Shown here one piece after another: positions 23,283-32,509 of a DNA stretch of 64,000 nucleotides (its first letter is position 1; each line of letters begins with the position of its first letter). Location of the stretch: NCBI GenBank assembly GCA_035384965.1, contig DAOOJE010000012.1:1-64000 (forward strand), written 5' to 3'. This stretch comes from JAAYVZ01 sp035384965 (lineage in GTDB: Bacteria > Acidobacteriota > Thermoanaerobaculia > Thermoanaerobaculales > Thermoanaerobaculaceae). A model generated the notes under the pieces. The model had not been told where the DNA came from. It ran no database searches and saw only the letters and a program-made list of their open reading frames with translations. The position numbers and the translations under genes were made by a program.

Positions 23283-25459
23283 GGGCTCGGGTCGATCGCC
23301 AGTTCCACCGTGTGCGTTCCTGCCGGGACGGCCACCCCCAGAATCGAGCCGTTGACGGGAATCGGCCGTGCCGTCCGGCCGTCGACGCGGGCCTGCCAGC
23401 AATTCATGAAGCTTTGCTGGACCACGAGGATGGAGGGCCCGCCGGTCCTCACCTCGAAGCGCCGGCGGTGCGGCTTGCCGCCGAGTTCCACGACCTCTCC
23501 GGGCGCCACGGGGGGCGCCGGGCCCTCGACCACCACGTCCCGGCCGGGCCGGAACCCGGGGCTGCCCATGGTCCAGGCCGCCGCCTCGAGGCTGCTCACC
23601 GGCAGCGCCCGGCTCGCCAGGTAGACCTGGGGGGCGAACTCGGGTGGGAGGCACGACCACACCCCGTCCACCTCGACGCACGGCCATCCCTCGACGGGGC
23701 GGGGCGCCACGACGGCGTTCGCCCCGAGGGCCGCAGCGAGCCGGGCCTGGACACCACCCGGGAGGGTCGCGGCGATGCGCGCCAGCAGCTCGGAGCGAGC
23801 CGGCTCCAGTCCGTCCGGTCCGCGCGCCAGGACGTAACGCACACCCCAGCGAACGCCGTACTCCGGATAGAGCGCGGCACGCGCCTCCCAGAAACGCCGG
23901 AGCTGGGGGTCGGATGGTTGGGAGGCCGGAGTGCCGCGGCGGGCGAAGACCGCGATGACCGGGCGCGCGGGGAGGGTCGACAGCAACGGCGGCGGGCTCG
24001 CCCACTCGCGGGCAGGGGCCGGGTGCCACCCCGGCAGGCCGCCGAGCGTGTTGGCAACCAGCGCAGCGGCTGCGGTGGTCCCGGCGTGGGGTCCGGCGGC
24101 AGCGAGCGCCATCAGCGGCAGCGCCAGCGCCGCGCCGTCGCGCGCCACGGCGGCTCGCAGAACGGGACCGGGCACGGCCTGCAAATGGGGCCGCGAGTCG
24201 GGATAGGCACGACCGAGCGCCCGCCGGAGCGGACGCTCTCCGGTCGGGAGTGCGCCGAAAGCCGTGAGGGCAGCCACCAGCGCGGCAGCGACCCCCAGAC
24301 CCCGCCTGATCCCGGCTCGCCAGGCGCGGGCGAGCTCCTCCCAGCCGGCCGCGAGCAGGACCGGGAGACACAGGAACGGCACCACCAGGAGCTTGATCCC
24401 GTAGCGGACCGCCGCCAGGCCCGGCAGCGTCTCGAGCCGCTCGCCGACCCCGGGCACACCGACGAACAGGGCTAGAACACCCCCGGTGGCTGCAGCCAGT
24501 AGCCACGACCCGAGGCACTTGCGGCGGCGAAGCGCGAAGCACGCCAGGACAAGCGGCAGCGAGCCCACGAACACCAGGGGGAAGTAGCGCTGCCAGGGAA
24601 ACGAGGCGGCGGCCCAGAAGCCGCTCGCGTGGTCGGCGAACGCTGGCCCCAGCACGCTCGGGAGCACCAGCTCGATCCACCGCCTGGGCGCCATCGCGTC
24701 GGCGGCCAGCGCCCCGGCGGCCGGGCCCAGCGCCACCCTCGCGGTCTCGGGCAGGGCGGCGACGAGAGGCACGAGCAGCGGCGCCGCCAGGCCACAGCCC
24801 ACTGCCGGCAAGCCGAGCACGACCCACAGCGAGCGCCGCCGCCACTCGAGCAGCGCCACGAGCGCGGTGAGAGCGCCGGTGAGCAGGGCCGTCACCGGCT
24901 CACCTCCCAGAATGCAGAGCCCCCAGAACGCGCCGGCGCGGCTTGCCCGGCGGACGGCCTGGTCGGTTCGGCGCGGCGTGCGCGCCACTGCCGCGAGCAC
25001 CCACGGCGCCCAGGCGAGGCTGGCCTGGAGATTGAGGAACGAAAGGCTTGACCAGGCCACGCCGAGCGAGGCGCCGACCGTGGCGGCCAGCCCGCCCGCG
25101 TCGCGGCGGGCGCCGGCGGCGCGCGCCAGGCGGTACAGGCCAAGGGCGAGGAGGAGGTGGTGCAGGGCGAGATGCCAGACCACGGCGCGCTCGGGCGAGG
25201 CGAGGAGGAACACGGCTGTGGCCGGGTATGACGCCCCGGCGTTGGGGTTGGCGAGCAGCAGGCGGCCCCCGCTCGAAGCCGGGTCCCACAGCGGGAGCGA
25301 GCGCGAGGCGAGCTGCGAGGCCCAGGCAGCGCGCCACGGAGTGGCCGTGGCCGCGAGGTCTCGGGTTGCGAGCGTCGAGCCGCGGAGCAGAACGGGCGCG
25401 TACAGCGCCAGCACACCCAGGATGCCGATCATGAGGGCTGTGTGGCGCGGGAGCCTCAC
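23138..25459 (-). CDS. YfhO-family membrane protein, convergent paralogue
   Basis: 773 residues, same architecture as the convergent neighbour. TALMIGILGVLALYAPVLL is the first membrane helix; the outer loop has STLATRDLAATATPWRAAW and LPLWDPASSGGRLLLANPN. Repeated hydrophobic segments follow, with LQASLAWAPWVLAAV. The C-terminal soluble part (VQQSFMNCWQARVDGRTA, SILGVAVPAGTHTVELAIDP) carries the same W-Q-A-R-V-D-G-R block as its partner, and a last helix is near the end. The shared motifs make the pair paralogues that have diverged. The final 145 bp overlap the partner's coding sequence tail to tail, so both C-terminal helices are encoded by the same DNA on opposite strands. Confidence 0.8.
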   Translation of the reverse strand: MRLPRHTALMIGILGVLALYAPVLLRGSTLATRDLAATATPWRAAWASQLASRSLPLWDPASSGGRLLLANPNAGASYPATAVFLLASPERAVVWHLALHHLLLALGLYRLARAAGARRDAGGLAATVGASLGVAWSSLSFLNLQASLAWAPWVLAAVARTPRRTDQAVRRASRAGAFWGLCILGGEPVTALLTGALTALVALLEWRRRSLWVVLGLPAVGCGLAAPLLVPLVAALPETARVALGPAAGALAADAMAPRRWIELVLPSVLGPAFADHASGFWAAASFPWQRYFPLVFVGSLPLVLACFALRRRKCLGSWLLAAATGGVLALFVGVPGVGERLETLPGLAAVRYGIKLLVVPFLCLPVLLAAGWEELARAWRAGIRRGLGVAAALVAALTAFGALPTGERPLRRALGRAYPDSRPHLQAVPGPVLRAAVARDGAALALPLMALAAAGPHAGTTAAAALVANTLGGLPGWHPAPAREWASPPPLLSTLPARPVIAVFARRGTPASQPSDPQLRRFWEARAALYPEYGVRWGVRYVLARGPDGLEPARSELLARIAATLPGGVQARLAAALGANAVVAPRPVEGWPCVEVDGVWSCLPPEFAPQVYLASRALPVSSLEAAAWTMGSPGFRPGRDVVVEGPAPPVAPGEVVELGGKPHRRRFEVRTGGPSILVVQQSFMNCWQARVDGRTARPIPVNGSILGVAVPAGTHTVELAIDPSPYRVGAAGALVAILLLLLAARTSPSPSSASAATASSDTAPPAASPPSR

Positions 25460-25527
25460 GGCGGGAGTGTAGTCCAGGAGGAGGGCGGCTGCGCGGTGTC
25501 ACTGCACGGCACCGCGAGTTCTCGGGG

Positions 25528-25549
25528 TGACGTGAATCGTCACTGTGAC
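25528..25549. promoter_or_regulatory. Inverted repeats upstream of the sigma54 promoter
   Basis: TGACG at 25528-25532 and CGTCA at 25538-25542 form a 5-N5-5 inverted repeat, and GTCAC/GTGAC (25539-25543 and 25545-25549) forms a second, overlapping one. They lie 22-43 bp upstream of the -24 box. They could bind an activator of the sigma54 class, although such sites usually lie further upstream. Confidence 0.4.
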
Positions 25550-25570
25550 GCTCGTCGGGAACAATACCGC

Positions 25571-25586
25571 TGGCACCCCTTTTGCT
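25571..25586 (+). promoter_or_regulatory. Sigma54 (RpoN) promoter of the pilin gene
   Basis: TGGCAC at 25571-25576, five bases, then TTGCT at 25582-25586: an exact -24/-12 arrangement. The start codon follows at 25612 with GGAAGGAGG between, giving a short leader. Sigma54 control is usual for type IV pilin genes. Confidence 0.85.
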
Positions 25587-25611
25587 TGAGAGACGGCCGG
25601 AAGGAGGCCTC

Positions 25612-26079
25612 ATGAGAAGGCAAAAAGGGTTCACCCTCATCGAACTGCTCATCGTGGTGGCGATCATCGGCATCATTGCCGCAATCGCCATCCCCAACCT
25701 GCTGAACGCGATCAACCGCGGCCGGCAGAAGAGGACCATGGCGGACATCCGCTCCATTGCGACCGCCGTCGAGGCGTACACGGTGGATAACAACTTCTAC
25801 CCGCGGGTTGGGACGAACTCGGCGCGGACGGCGCTCGAGCATTACCTCGAGCCGACCTACATCCGCCGGATTCCCCAGAACGACGGGTGGAGCAACCCCA
25901 TCGGCTGGATCGGCGACACCACGGCCGGCAACTCGTACACCCTGTGGTCCGGCGGGCGCGACCGCAACACCAGCATGACCTGGGTCGGGGGCGGACCGCG
26001 GACCGACTTCATCGACGACATCGTCTACTCGGTCGGTTCGTTCGTGCAGTGGCCCGAGGGCGTGCAGATCGGCAGCTAG
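25612..26079 (+). CDS. Prepilin-like protein (type IV pilin/GspG class)
   Basis: 155 residues. MRRQKGFTLIELLIVVAIIG is a class III signal: short positive leader, Gly then Phe at the prepilin peptidase site (cleavage G6/F7), Glu5 of the mature protein, and a long hydrophobic helix. The globular part has ARTALEHYLEPTYIRRIPQNDGWSNPIGW and ends in IVYSVGSFVQWPEGVQIGS. The GspG-like block 'Y-I-P-x-x-P-x-D-x-W-x-x-P' is present in modified form (YIRRIPQNDGWSNP). The ATG at 25612 is chosen for its GGAGG site and because the sigma54 promoter sits just upstream. No other pilus or type II secretion genes are nearby, so it is an orphan here. A hairpin terminator follows. Confidence 0.9.
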   Translation: MRRQKGFTLIELLIVVAIIGIIAAIAIPNLLNAINRGRQKRTMADIRSIATAVEAYTVDNNFYPRVGTNSARTALEHYLEPTYIRRIPQNDGWSNPIGWIGDTTAGNSYTLWSGGRDRNTSMTWVGGGPRTDFIDDIVYSVGSFVQWPEGVQIGS

Positions 26080-26104
26080 CGTCCTGACTGGTGCGTTGTT
26101 GCGG

Positions 26105-26124
26105 GGCCCGGCACACGCCGGGCC
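26105..26124 (+). terminator. Hairpin terminator after the pilin gene
   Basis: GGCCCGGC (26105-26112), loop ACAC, GCCGGGCC (26117-26124): a perfect 8-bp GC stem followed by TCGTACTGTTT. It starts 25 bp after the pilin stop codon. Confidence 0.7.
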
Positions 26125-26190
26125 TCGTACTGTTTGGGCTGGAAACCTCCGCGCGAGCCCAAGCCGCCTTCCGGCTTCGCTTTCGAACGG

Positions 26191-26219
26191 TTGCGCCGTG
26201 GCGAGGTGGAGGGTACACT
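26191..26219 (+). promoter_or_regulatory. Promoter of tRNA-Ser(CGA)
   Basis: TTGCGC (26191-26196), 17-bp spacer, TACACT (26214-26219). The tRNA begins 15 bp after the -10, giving a short leader, which fits a stable-RNA promoter. Confidence 0.5.
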
Positions 26220-26233
26220 TGGCGGCCCGGTGC

Positions 26234-26802
<569 letters not shown>

Positions 26803-27025
26803 GGTTCCCCTTCTGCGCGTGATCGCGTTCCCGGAGGGGGGCACAGGAGCCGGGGGAAGGCGGGGCGCCTGCTGGCGCCCGTCGTGCTGGCCGGGAGAAG
26901 TGGCCGGGATCTCCCGCCGTTGACAGTGTCTCGGGGTGAAGAGCCGGCGGGCCGGCGGTGCCGGTAGGGCGTAGCGTGTCGCTTGTCGCCAGGTTCTCGC
27001 CCCGGAAACAGATTTCGTGGTGCGC
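26803..27025. other. Spacer between the two tRNA-Ser loci
   Basis: No gene seen. TTGACA at 26920-26925 could be a -35 for the second tRNA, but no matching -10 stands at the right spacing. The segment lacks the repeat found on both sides. Confidence 0.5.
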
Positions 27026-27115
<90 letters not shown>

Positions 27116-27740
27116 TGTGGCTTTCCGGTGCTCGTCACTCCGCGGTGGTGCGACGGGTCGCAGAGACCGTGGGGCGGAAAGCGGAGAGGGTGGGTGAGAA
27201 CCCGCGGTGGGTGGGTGGATGGGTGGTGTGCTGGGGTGGGTTCGTACTCGCGGAGGTCGGGTGGGGGGCGAGACGTGGGCTCTCTGCCGGGATCGAAGCG
27301 TGAGGGGCGGTGGGGAGGAGGTGGAGGGTCGGTGCGGACGGCAGGTCGGTGTGGCCCGCAATCCCGCCCTCTCCGCCATGTGGCTTTCCGGTGCTCGTCA
27401 CTCCGCGGTGGTGCGACGGGTCGCAGAGACCGTGGGGCGGAAAGCGGAGAGGGTGGGTGAGAACCCGCGGTGGGTGGGTGGATGGGTGGTGTGCTGGGGT
27501 GGGTTCGTACTCGCGGAGGTCGGGTGGGGGGCGAGACGTGGGCTCTCTGCCGGGATCGAAGCGTGAGGGGCGGTGGGGAGGAGGTGGAGGGTCGGTGCGG
27601 ACGGCAGGTCGGTGTGGCCCGCAATCCCGCCCTCTCCGCCATGTGGCTTTCCGGTGCTCGTCACTCCGCGGTGGTGCGACGGGTCGCAGAGACCGTGGAG
27701 CTGGGAGCGGAGAGGGCGGGTGAGAACCCGCGGTCGGGTG
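27116..27740 (+). repeat. Tandem repeats (263 bp) ending in the tRNA-Ser(GGA) 3' end
   Basis: Two full units (27116-27378 and 27379-27641) and one partial (27642 to about 27740). Each full unit ends with AATCCCGCCCTCTCCGCCA, carrying the G specific to this tRNA's T stem where the other locus has A. GCGGAGAGGGTGGG recurs early in each unit (first at 27181-27194) and can pair with the tRNA tail with one G-U; in the partial unit it is GCGGAGAGGGCGGG, a perfect complement. The two full units appear identical by eye. The partial unit diverges after the inverted element. Confidence 0.9.
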
Positions 27741-27783
27741 GTGGTGGGTGTGCCACTCCGTTGGAGCGTGTATCGTGGGAAGC

Positions 27784-27888
27784 AAGGAGCCTGGGTCCCG
27801 CGCGACGGCGTCCCCGAACCTGGTCAGGCCCGGAAGGGAGCAGCCATAAGGGGGTTGCGCCGGGTGCCGCGGTGTCCCCGGGCTCCTT
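27784..27888 (+). ncRNA. ffs: Signal recognition particle RNA (4.5S, small bacterial type)
   Basis: About 105 nt. The conserved apical core GGTCAGGCCCGGAAGGGAGC followed by AGCC is present (27822-27844), and the ends pair: AAGGAGCC (27784-27791) with GGCTCCTT (27881-27888). It binds Ffh and targets membrane proteins. Position just upstream of dnaX is a common arrangement. Ends are set from the terminal helix and may be off by a few bases. Confidence 0.95.
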
Positions 27889-27919
27889 GGTTCGCCACGC
27901 TGCACGGCAGGGAGTGATG

Positions 27920-29473
27920 ATGGCAGGTTATCAGGTGCTGGCCCGGCGCTGGCGCCCCCAGCGGTTCGACGACCTGGTCGGCCAGGATGTGGTGGTCCGG
28001 ACCTTGCGCAACGCTCTGAGCACGGGTCAGATCGCACACGCGTACCTGTTCTCGGGGCTGCGCGGGGTGGGCAAGACCACGGTGGCGCGGCTTTTGGCCA
28101 AGGCGCTCAACTGCGAACGCGGCCCGACGCCCGAGCCGTGCGGTGAGTGTGCTGCCTGCCAGGACATCACGCTCGGGTCGTCCATGGACGTGCTCGAGCT
28201 GGACGCCGCCTCCAACCGCGGCATCGACGCGGTGCGCGAGCTGCGCGAGGTCGCCCGCGTGATGCCCGTGCGCGACCGCTTCCGCGTTTTCATCCTGGAC
28301 GAGGCGCACCAGATCACCTCTGACGCCTTCAACGCGCTCCTCAAGATCCTCGAGGAGCCGCCGTCGCATGTCGTGTTCATCCTTGCCTCCACCGAGAAAG
28401 ACAAGTTCCCGGCCACCATCCTCTCCCGGTGTCTGCAGGTCGACTTCCGACCGATCCCTCCCGAGCTGGTGGCGGCCCGGCTGCAGGCGATCGCCGCCGC
28501 CGAGGGCTTCGAGCTGAGCGGGGCCGCGGCGCACCTGCTGGCCCGGGCCGGGGAAGGGAGCTTGCGCGATGCGCTGTCGCTGCTCGACCGGGTGCGGGCG
28601 TTCGCCGGTGGAGCGGTGGATGAGGACGCAGTGGCGGCGATCCTCGGGCTGCCGCCGTTCGAGGTGCTGCTTTCGCTCTGGCGCTGCCTGGCGGCGGGCG
28701 ACGTGGCCGGCGCACTCGCGGTGACCGAGCAGCAACGGCAGGCCGGCCACGACGCCGCGGCACTGTTCGAGCAGCTCGTGCAACTCCTGCACTCGTTGCT
28801 GCTTCTGGCCTGCGACCCGCAGGCGGCACCGGCGCTGCCGACTTCGCACCTCGACGATCTGCGGGGCGACGCGTCCCGGCTCGGCGCGCCGCTTTTGGTG
28901 CGCCTGCTCGGGCTGGCGGTGGAGCAGCGCGGCCTGCTGCTCGGCGCCGACCACCCGGCGGTAGCGACGGCCGTGGCGATCGGCCGCCTGGCGCTGTGGC
29001 CGCGGCTGGTGCGGGTGGAGGCGCTCCTGGCCGGCCAAGGGTCGCTTGCCGGGACACCTCCCCGGCTCGCCTCGTCGCCCCAGCTTCCCGGCAAGCCGCC
29101 TGCTGCAGTCGGTCCCGACTTGGCGCGGGGCGCGCCGCGCGAGCGGCTGGTGGCGGCTCTCGAGGCGGAAGGCTCGCAGGCGGTGGCGGGGCGGGTGTCG
29201 AGCGCCGCCAACGTGATCGTGGACTCCGGCGTGCTGCGCATCGTCTTCCGGGGAGCGCCCCAGTCGACGGTCAGGGCGGTCCGCGAGGCCATGGGGCAGC
29301 TGCGCGCGGCAGCCGAGCGGGCAGGGCTGCCCACGCACATCGAGGTGGAAGACGATCTGGGGTCCGCCGAGGCCCCCGACACACTGCGCCAGAAGGTCGA
29401 GGCCGACGAGGCGGTGCGCCGCGCGATCAAGGTGTTCGGCGGCCGCATCGAGTCGGTCGAGGAGCGCTCATGA
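27920..29473 (+). CDS. dnaX: DNA polymerase III gamma/tau subunit
   Basis: 517 residues, the clamp-loader ATPase. YQVLARRWRPQRFDDLVGQD is the DnaX opening. Walker A in FSGLRGVGKTTVARLLAKAL, a zinc module (CERGPTPEPCGECAAC), Walker B in VFILDEAHQIT, sensor 1 LASTEKDKFPATILSRC and sensor 2 GSLRDALSLLDRV are all present. The C-terminal region after about residue 365 is variable, as in tau, and ends in a structured domain. ATG 27920 is preferred over 27917 because GGGAG is better spaced. The stop overlaps ybaB (ATGA). Any gamma form made by frameshifting would need a slippery run, which I did not find. Confidence 0.96.
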   Translation: MAGYQVLARRWRPQRFDDLVGQDVVVRTLRNALSTGQIAHAYLFSGLRGVGKTTVARLLAKALNCERGPTPEPCGECAACQDITLGSSMDVLELDAASNRGIDAVRELREVARVMPVRDRFRVFILDEAHQITSDAFNALLKILEEPPSHVVFILASTEKDKFPATILSRCLQVDFRPIPPELVAARLQAIAAAEGFELSGAAAHLLARAGEGSLRDALSLLDRVRAFAGGAVDEDAVAAILGLPPFEVLLSLWRCLAAGDVAGALAVTEQQRQAGHDAAALFEQLVQLLHSLLLLACDPQAAPALPTSHLDDLRGDASRLGAPLLVRLLGLAVEQRGLLLGADHPAVATAVAIGRLALWPRLVRVEALLAGQGSLAGTPPRLASSPQLPGKPPAAVGPDLARGAPRERLVAALEAEGSQAVAGRVSSAANVIVDSGVLRIVFRGAPQSTVRAVREAMGQLRAAAERAGLPTHIEVEDDLGSAEAPDTLRQKVEADEAVRRAIKVFGGRIESVEERS

Positions 29474-29769
29474 ACATTGCGAAGCTCATGCAACAGGCGC
29501 AGAAGGCCCAGGCCGATCTGCAAAAGGCCATGGGCGAGCTGGAAGTCGAGGGCTCGTCGGGCGGCGGTCTCGTGAAGGTGAGGTTGACCGGGCTGAAGGA
29601 CCTCAAGGGCGTCGTGATCGACAGTCAGGCGCTGGCTGGCGAGGAGGCCGGACTGGTGGCCGACCTCGTCATGGCCGCCTGGGAGGATGCCGTCGCCCGG
29701 CTCGAGGTCAAGCAGCGCGAGATCCTCGGCCGGATGGGCTTGCCTTCGGGTATGGCCGGTATGCTCTGA
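29470..29769 (+). CDS. ybaB: YbaB/EbfC family nucleoid-associated protein
   Basis: 99 residues. NIAKLMQQAQKAQADLQKAM begins the long N-terminal helix. ELEVEGSSGGGLVKVRLTGL contains the family's G-G-L-V-K-V core, then LVADLVMAAWEDAVARLEVK and a Met/Gly-rich tail. Dimeric DNA-binding protein found beside dnaX and recR in most bacteria. The start overlaps the dnaX stop by 4 bp and the stop shares a base with the recR start. Confidence 0.95.
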   Translation: MNIAKLMQQAQKAQADLQKAMGELEVEGSSGGGLVKVRLTGLKDLKGVVIDSQALAGEEAGLVADLVMAAWEDAVARLEVKQREILGRMGLPSGMAGML

Positions 29770-30368
29770 TGGATTTGCGCCCTCCCTCGGTACGCGCGTT
29801 GCTGGAGGAGCTCGAGCAGCTCCCCGGCGTGGGGCCGCGCACGGCGACCCGCCTCGTCCAGCACTTGCTGCGGCAGCCCGCCGGGGCGCGACGCCTGGCG
29901 GCGGCAGTGGCGAGTGCGGCAGAGCTCGTGCGCCACTGCCGGGAGTGCTTCCTGCTGGCCGAGGAGGAGCTCTGCGTGGTATGCCGCGACGCCGGCCGCG
30001 ACCGGGAGACCATCTGCGTCGTCGAGGACCCGCTCAACGCTTGGGCGGTGGAGGCCACCGGCGAGTACAACGGGCTGTACCACGTCCTCGGAGGGACGCT
30101 CGACCCCCTGCACGGCGTGGGACCGGACGAGCTCACCGTCGCGGCGCTGGTCGAAAGGGTCCGGCGCGCTGCCACATGCGAGGTGATCCTCGCCACCAAC
30201 CCGACGGTCGAAGGGGAGGCCACCGCCCACTACCTGGCGCGCCTGCTGCGTGCCACCCCCGTCCGGCTGACCCGCATCGCCTTCGGGCTTCCGGCGGGGG
30301 GCGAGATCTCCTACGCCGACCACGTGACCTTGACGCGCTCGCTGGCGGGACGCCGGGGTATGGATTGA
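29769..30368 (+). CDS. recR: Recombination mediator RecR
   Basis: 199 residues. The N-terminal helix-hairpin-helix (LEQLPGVGPRTATRLVQHLL), the four-Cys zinc finger (CRECFLLAEEELCVVC) and the TOPRIM domain (TICVVEDPLNAWAVEATGEY, GGTLDPLHGVGPDEL) are complete, ending with LPAGGEISYADHVTLTRSL. Works with RecO/RecF to load RecA at gaps. Last gene of dnaX-ybaB-recR. Confidence 0.97.
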   Translation: MDLRPPSVRALLEELEQLPGVGPRTATRLVQHLLRQPAGARRLAAAVASAAELVRHCRECFLLAEEELCVVCRDAGRDRETICVVEDPLNAWAVEATGEYNGLYHVLGGTLDPLHGVGPDELTVAALVERVRRAATCEVILATNPTVEGEATAHYLARLLRATPVRLTRIAFGLPAGGEISYADHVTLTRSLAGRRGMD

Positions 30369-30383
30369 TGGTGCCGAGGGCGC

Positions 30384-30389
30384 TATACT
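30384..30389 (+). promoter_or_regulatory. -10 box TATACT ahead of mglB
   Basis: GCTATACTCCCG lies 29 bp before the mglB ATG (30419) and 15 bp after recR. No convincing -35 at 17 bp. It would allow mglBA expression separate from recR. Confidence 0.45.
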
Positions 30390-30418
30390 CCCGAACGGAT
30401 GGGCGGAGGCCGTAAAGC

Positions 30419-30913
30419 ATGGCTCTGATGGGATCGAACCTTGTGATGTACGAGGAGGAGTTCGATCGCATCAACTCGATCCTCAGCCGCCTGTGGGTCG
30501 ACGCGAATGCGAAGATCGTCTTCCTCGTCGACAAGAACGGCCAGCAAATCGCCGCCAAGGGCGATCTCGAGAAGGTCGACGCCACTTCCCTCGCCTCCCT
30601 CACGGCCGGCAACGTCGCGGCCACCGACGGCCTGGCGCGGCTCATCGGCGAAAAGGAGTTCTCGATCCTGTTCCACGAGGGCGAGAAAGACAACATCCAC
30701 ATCTCGATCGTGGCGCAGCGGTTGATCCTGGTCGTGATCTTCGACGAGCGCTCGTCGCTCGGCTTGGTTCGGCTGCGGGTGCGCAAGAGCGCGGCCGAGC
30801 TGGAGGAGGTGTTGAGCCAGATGGCTTCCAAGGCGGCGCAGGAGGGACAGGCCCAGGCGTCGCCGTTCGCAGAAATTACCGACGAAGACATCGACGCACT
30901 GTTCTCCGAATGA
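30419..30913 (+). CDS. mglB: MglB-like roadblock/LC7 GTPase-activating protein
   Basis: 164 residues. MYEEEFDRINSILSRLWVDANAKIVFLVDKNGQQIAAKGD is the roadblock fold's first helix and strands, followed by LASLTAGNVAATDGLARLIGEKEFSILFHEGEKDNIHISIV and a C-terminal helix with an acidic tail (EITDEDIDALF). MglB dimers stimulate GTP hydrolysis of MglA and sort it to one cell pole in gliding myxobacteria and relatives. The stop overlaps the mglA start as ATGA, giving a coupled regulator-GTPase pair. A second partner such as RomR is not seen here. Confidence 0.92.
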   Translation: MALMGSNLVMYEEEFDRINSILSRLWVDANAKIVFLVDKNGQQIAAKGDLEKVDATSLASLTAGNVAATDGLARLIGEKEFSILFHEGEKDNIHISIVAQRLILVVIFDERSSLGLVRLRVRKSAAELEEVLSQMASKAAQEGQAQASPFAEITDEDIDALFSE

Positions 30914-31494
30914 GCTTCATCAACTACGCCTCGCGGGAGATCAACTGCAAGATCGTGTACTACGGTCCGGGTCTGTGTGGCAAGACGACCAACTTGCAGT
31001 TCATTTACGAGAAGACCAACCCGCAGAACAAGGGTCAGCTCATCTCGCTCGCGACCGAAACCGACCGCACCCTGTTCTTCGATTTCCTGCCGCTCGACCT
31101 TGGCACCGTGCGCGGGTTCCGCACCCGCTTCCACCTCTACACCGTGCCCGGCCAGGTCTTCTACGACGCCTCCCGCAAGCTCATCCTCAAGGGTGTGGAC
31201 GGCGTGATTTTCGTAGCCGACTCGCAGGAGGCCCGGCAGGACGCCAACCTCGAGTCCCTGGACAACCTGCGCATCAACCTGCGGGAAAACGGCTTCGACT
31301 TGGCCACCGTGCCGTACGCCCTGCAACTCAACAAGCGCGACATGCCGACCGCGATGCCGTACGACCTCATGTTCCGCGAGCTCAATGTCAAGGGCGAGCC
31401 GACGTTCGAGGCCGTGGCGACGAAGGGCATCGGCGTGTTCGAGACGCTCAAGGCGGTCGCCAAGCAGGTCCTGCACGAACTCTCCAAGAAGTAG
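30910..31494 (+). CDS. mglA: MglA-like polarity Ras-family GTPase
   Basis: 194 residues. MSFINYASREINCKIVYYGPG leads into the P-loop GPGLCGKTTN; LYTVPGQVFYDASRKLILKG is the G3 region with the MglA-type Pro-Gly-Gln; LQLNKRDMP is G4; EAVATKGIGVFETLK is G5. The Pro before Gly in the switch II motif is diagnostic of MglA. It controls pole-to-pole localisation of motility or secretion machinery. With the pilin gene at 25.6 kb this suggests surface motility or polarity control. Adjacent to yvcK, 4 bp apart. Confidence 0.94.
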   Translation: MSFINYASREINCKIVYYGPGLCGKTTNLQFIYEKTNPQNKGQLISLATETDRTLFFDFLPLDLGTVRGFRTRFHLYTVPGQVFYDASRKLILKGVDGVIFVADSQEARQDANLESLDNLRINLRENGFDLATVPYALQLNKRDMPTAMPYDLMFRELNVKGEPTFEAVATKGIGVFETLKAVAKQVLHELSKK

Positions 31495-31498
31495 CACC

Positions 31499-32509
31499 AT
31501 GGACGACCCCAGCACGGGACCGCGGGTGGTGGCCCTCGGCGGCGGCACCGGCCTGGCGACGCTATTGCGTGCCGTCAAGCGGCTGCCGCTCGGGTCGCTG
31601 TCGGCGGTCGTCACGGTGTCCGACGACGGCGGCTCCTCGGGTCGGTTGCGGCAGGAGTACGACATGCCACCGCCCGGCGACGTGCGCAACTGCCTGGTGG
31701 CGCTGGCCCAGGACGACGAGCTGCTGACCCGCCTGTTCGCGCTCAGGCTGCCGGGTGATGGGCCGACCGGCGGCCACCCGCTGGGCAACCTGTTCATGAC
31801 CGCACTCCACCACCTCACCGGGGACTTCCCGCGGGCGGTGCGGCTGGCGGCGGAGGTGCTGAGGGTCCGGGGTACGGTGCTGCCGGCCACGGGCGACACG
31901 GTGACACTGCTGGGCGAGGGTCCAAACGGCGAGGTGCTGGCCGGCGAGACCGCGATTTCTCACGGCGGGCCGCCCCGGCGGGTGTGGCTGGAGCCGGCCG
32001 ACCCGCGGGCGCTGCCCGAGGCGCTGGCGGCGGTCGCCGCCGCCGAGACCATCGTCATCGGGCCAGGGTCGCTCTACACGAGCCTCATCCCGAACCTGCT
32101 GGTGCCCGGGTTGCGGGAAGCAGTGGTGCGAGCGCCGGCGCGCAAGGTGTACATCGCCAACCTCGTCACCCAGCCTGGCGAGACCGACGGCTTCGACCTC
32201 GAGAAGCACCTCGCCGAGCTGGCGCGCTACGCGCCGGGGCTACGACTCGACGTCGTGGTGCTCAACACCCGTCCGCTGCCACCCGACGTGGCCGCGCTCT
32301 ACGCCGCGGCCGGGGCCGAGCTGGTTCGCTCGCACGGCACCTGGCACGGGCCCGGCGTGCTGCTGCAGCGCGACCTTCTCGCGGTGACGGGCGAGGGAAC
32401 GGTCCGCCACAGCCAGGAGCTGCTCGCGGCCACGCTCGGCGAGGTGCTGGGCGTCGAGCCGGGCCGCCCGGCCCCCGAGGCCGGTCGGTCCACCGTGTCC
32501 AGGGGGTAG
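31499..32509 (+). CDS. yvcK: YvcK/CofD-like gluconeogenesis factor
   Basis: 336 residues. VVALGGGTGLATLLRAVKRL is the nucleotide-binding opening. VVTVSDDGGSSGRLRQEYDM and PPGDVRNCLVALAQDD are the metal and ligand signature, then GHPLGNLFMTAL and VIGPGSLYTSLIPNLLV. Members bind UDP-sugars (UDP-GlcNAc) and control cell shape and carbon-to-wall flux. glmS, which starts the UDP-GlcNAc pathway, follows 57 bp later, a meaningful link. The ATG 4 bp after mglA suggests co-transcription with the polarity genes. Confidence 0.92.
   Translation: MDDPSTGPRVVALGGGTGLATLLRAVKRLPLGSLSAVVTVSDDGGSSGRLRQEYDMPPPGDVRNCLVALAQDDELLTRLFALRLPGDGPTGGHPLGNLFMTALHHLTGDFPRAVRLAAEVLRVRGTVLPATGDTVTLLGEGPNGEVLAGETAISHGGPPRRVWLEPADPRALPEALAAVAAAETIVIGPGSLYTSLIPNLLVPGLREAVVRAPARKVYIANLVTQPGETDGFDLEKHLAELARYAPGLRLDVVVLNTRPLPPDVAALYAAAGAELVRSHGTWHGPGVLLQRDLLAVTGEGTVRHSQELLAATLGEVLGVEPGRPAPEAGRSTVSRG

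Noticed and set aside
26920..26925. TTGACA as a full promoter of tRNA-Ser(GGA)
   Set aside because: No -10 is found 16-18 bp downstream; left as a possible -35 only.
27920..29473. Programmed frameshift in dnaX
   Set aside because: I saw no A-rich slippery heptamer with a following stem in this GC-rich gene.
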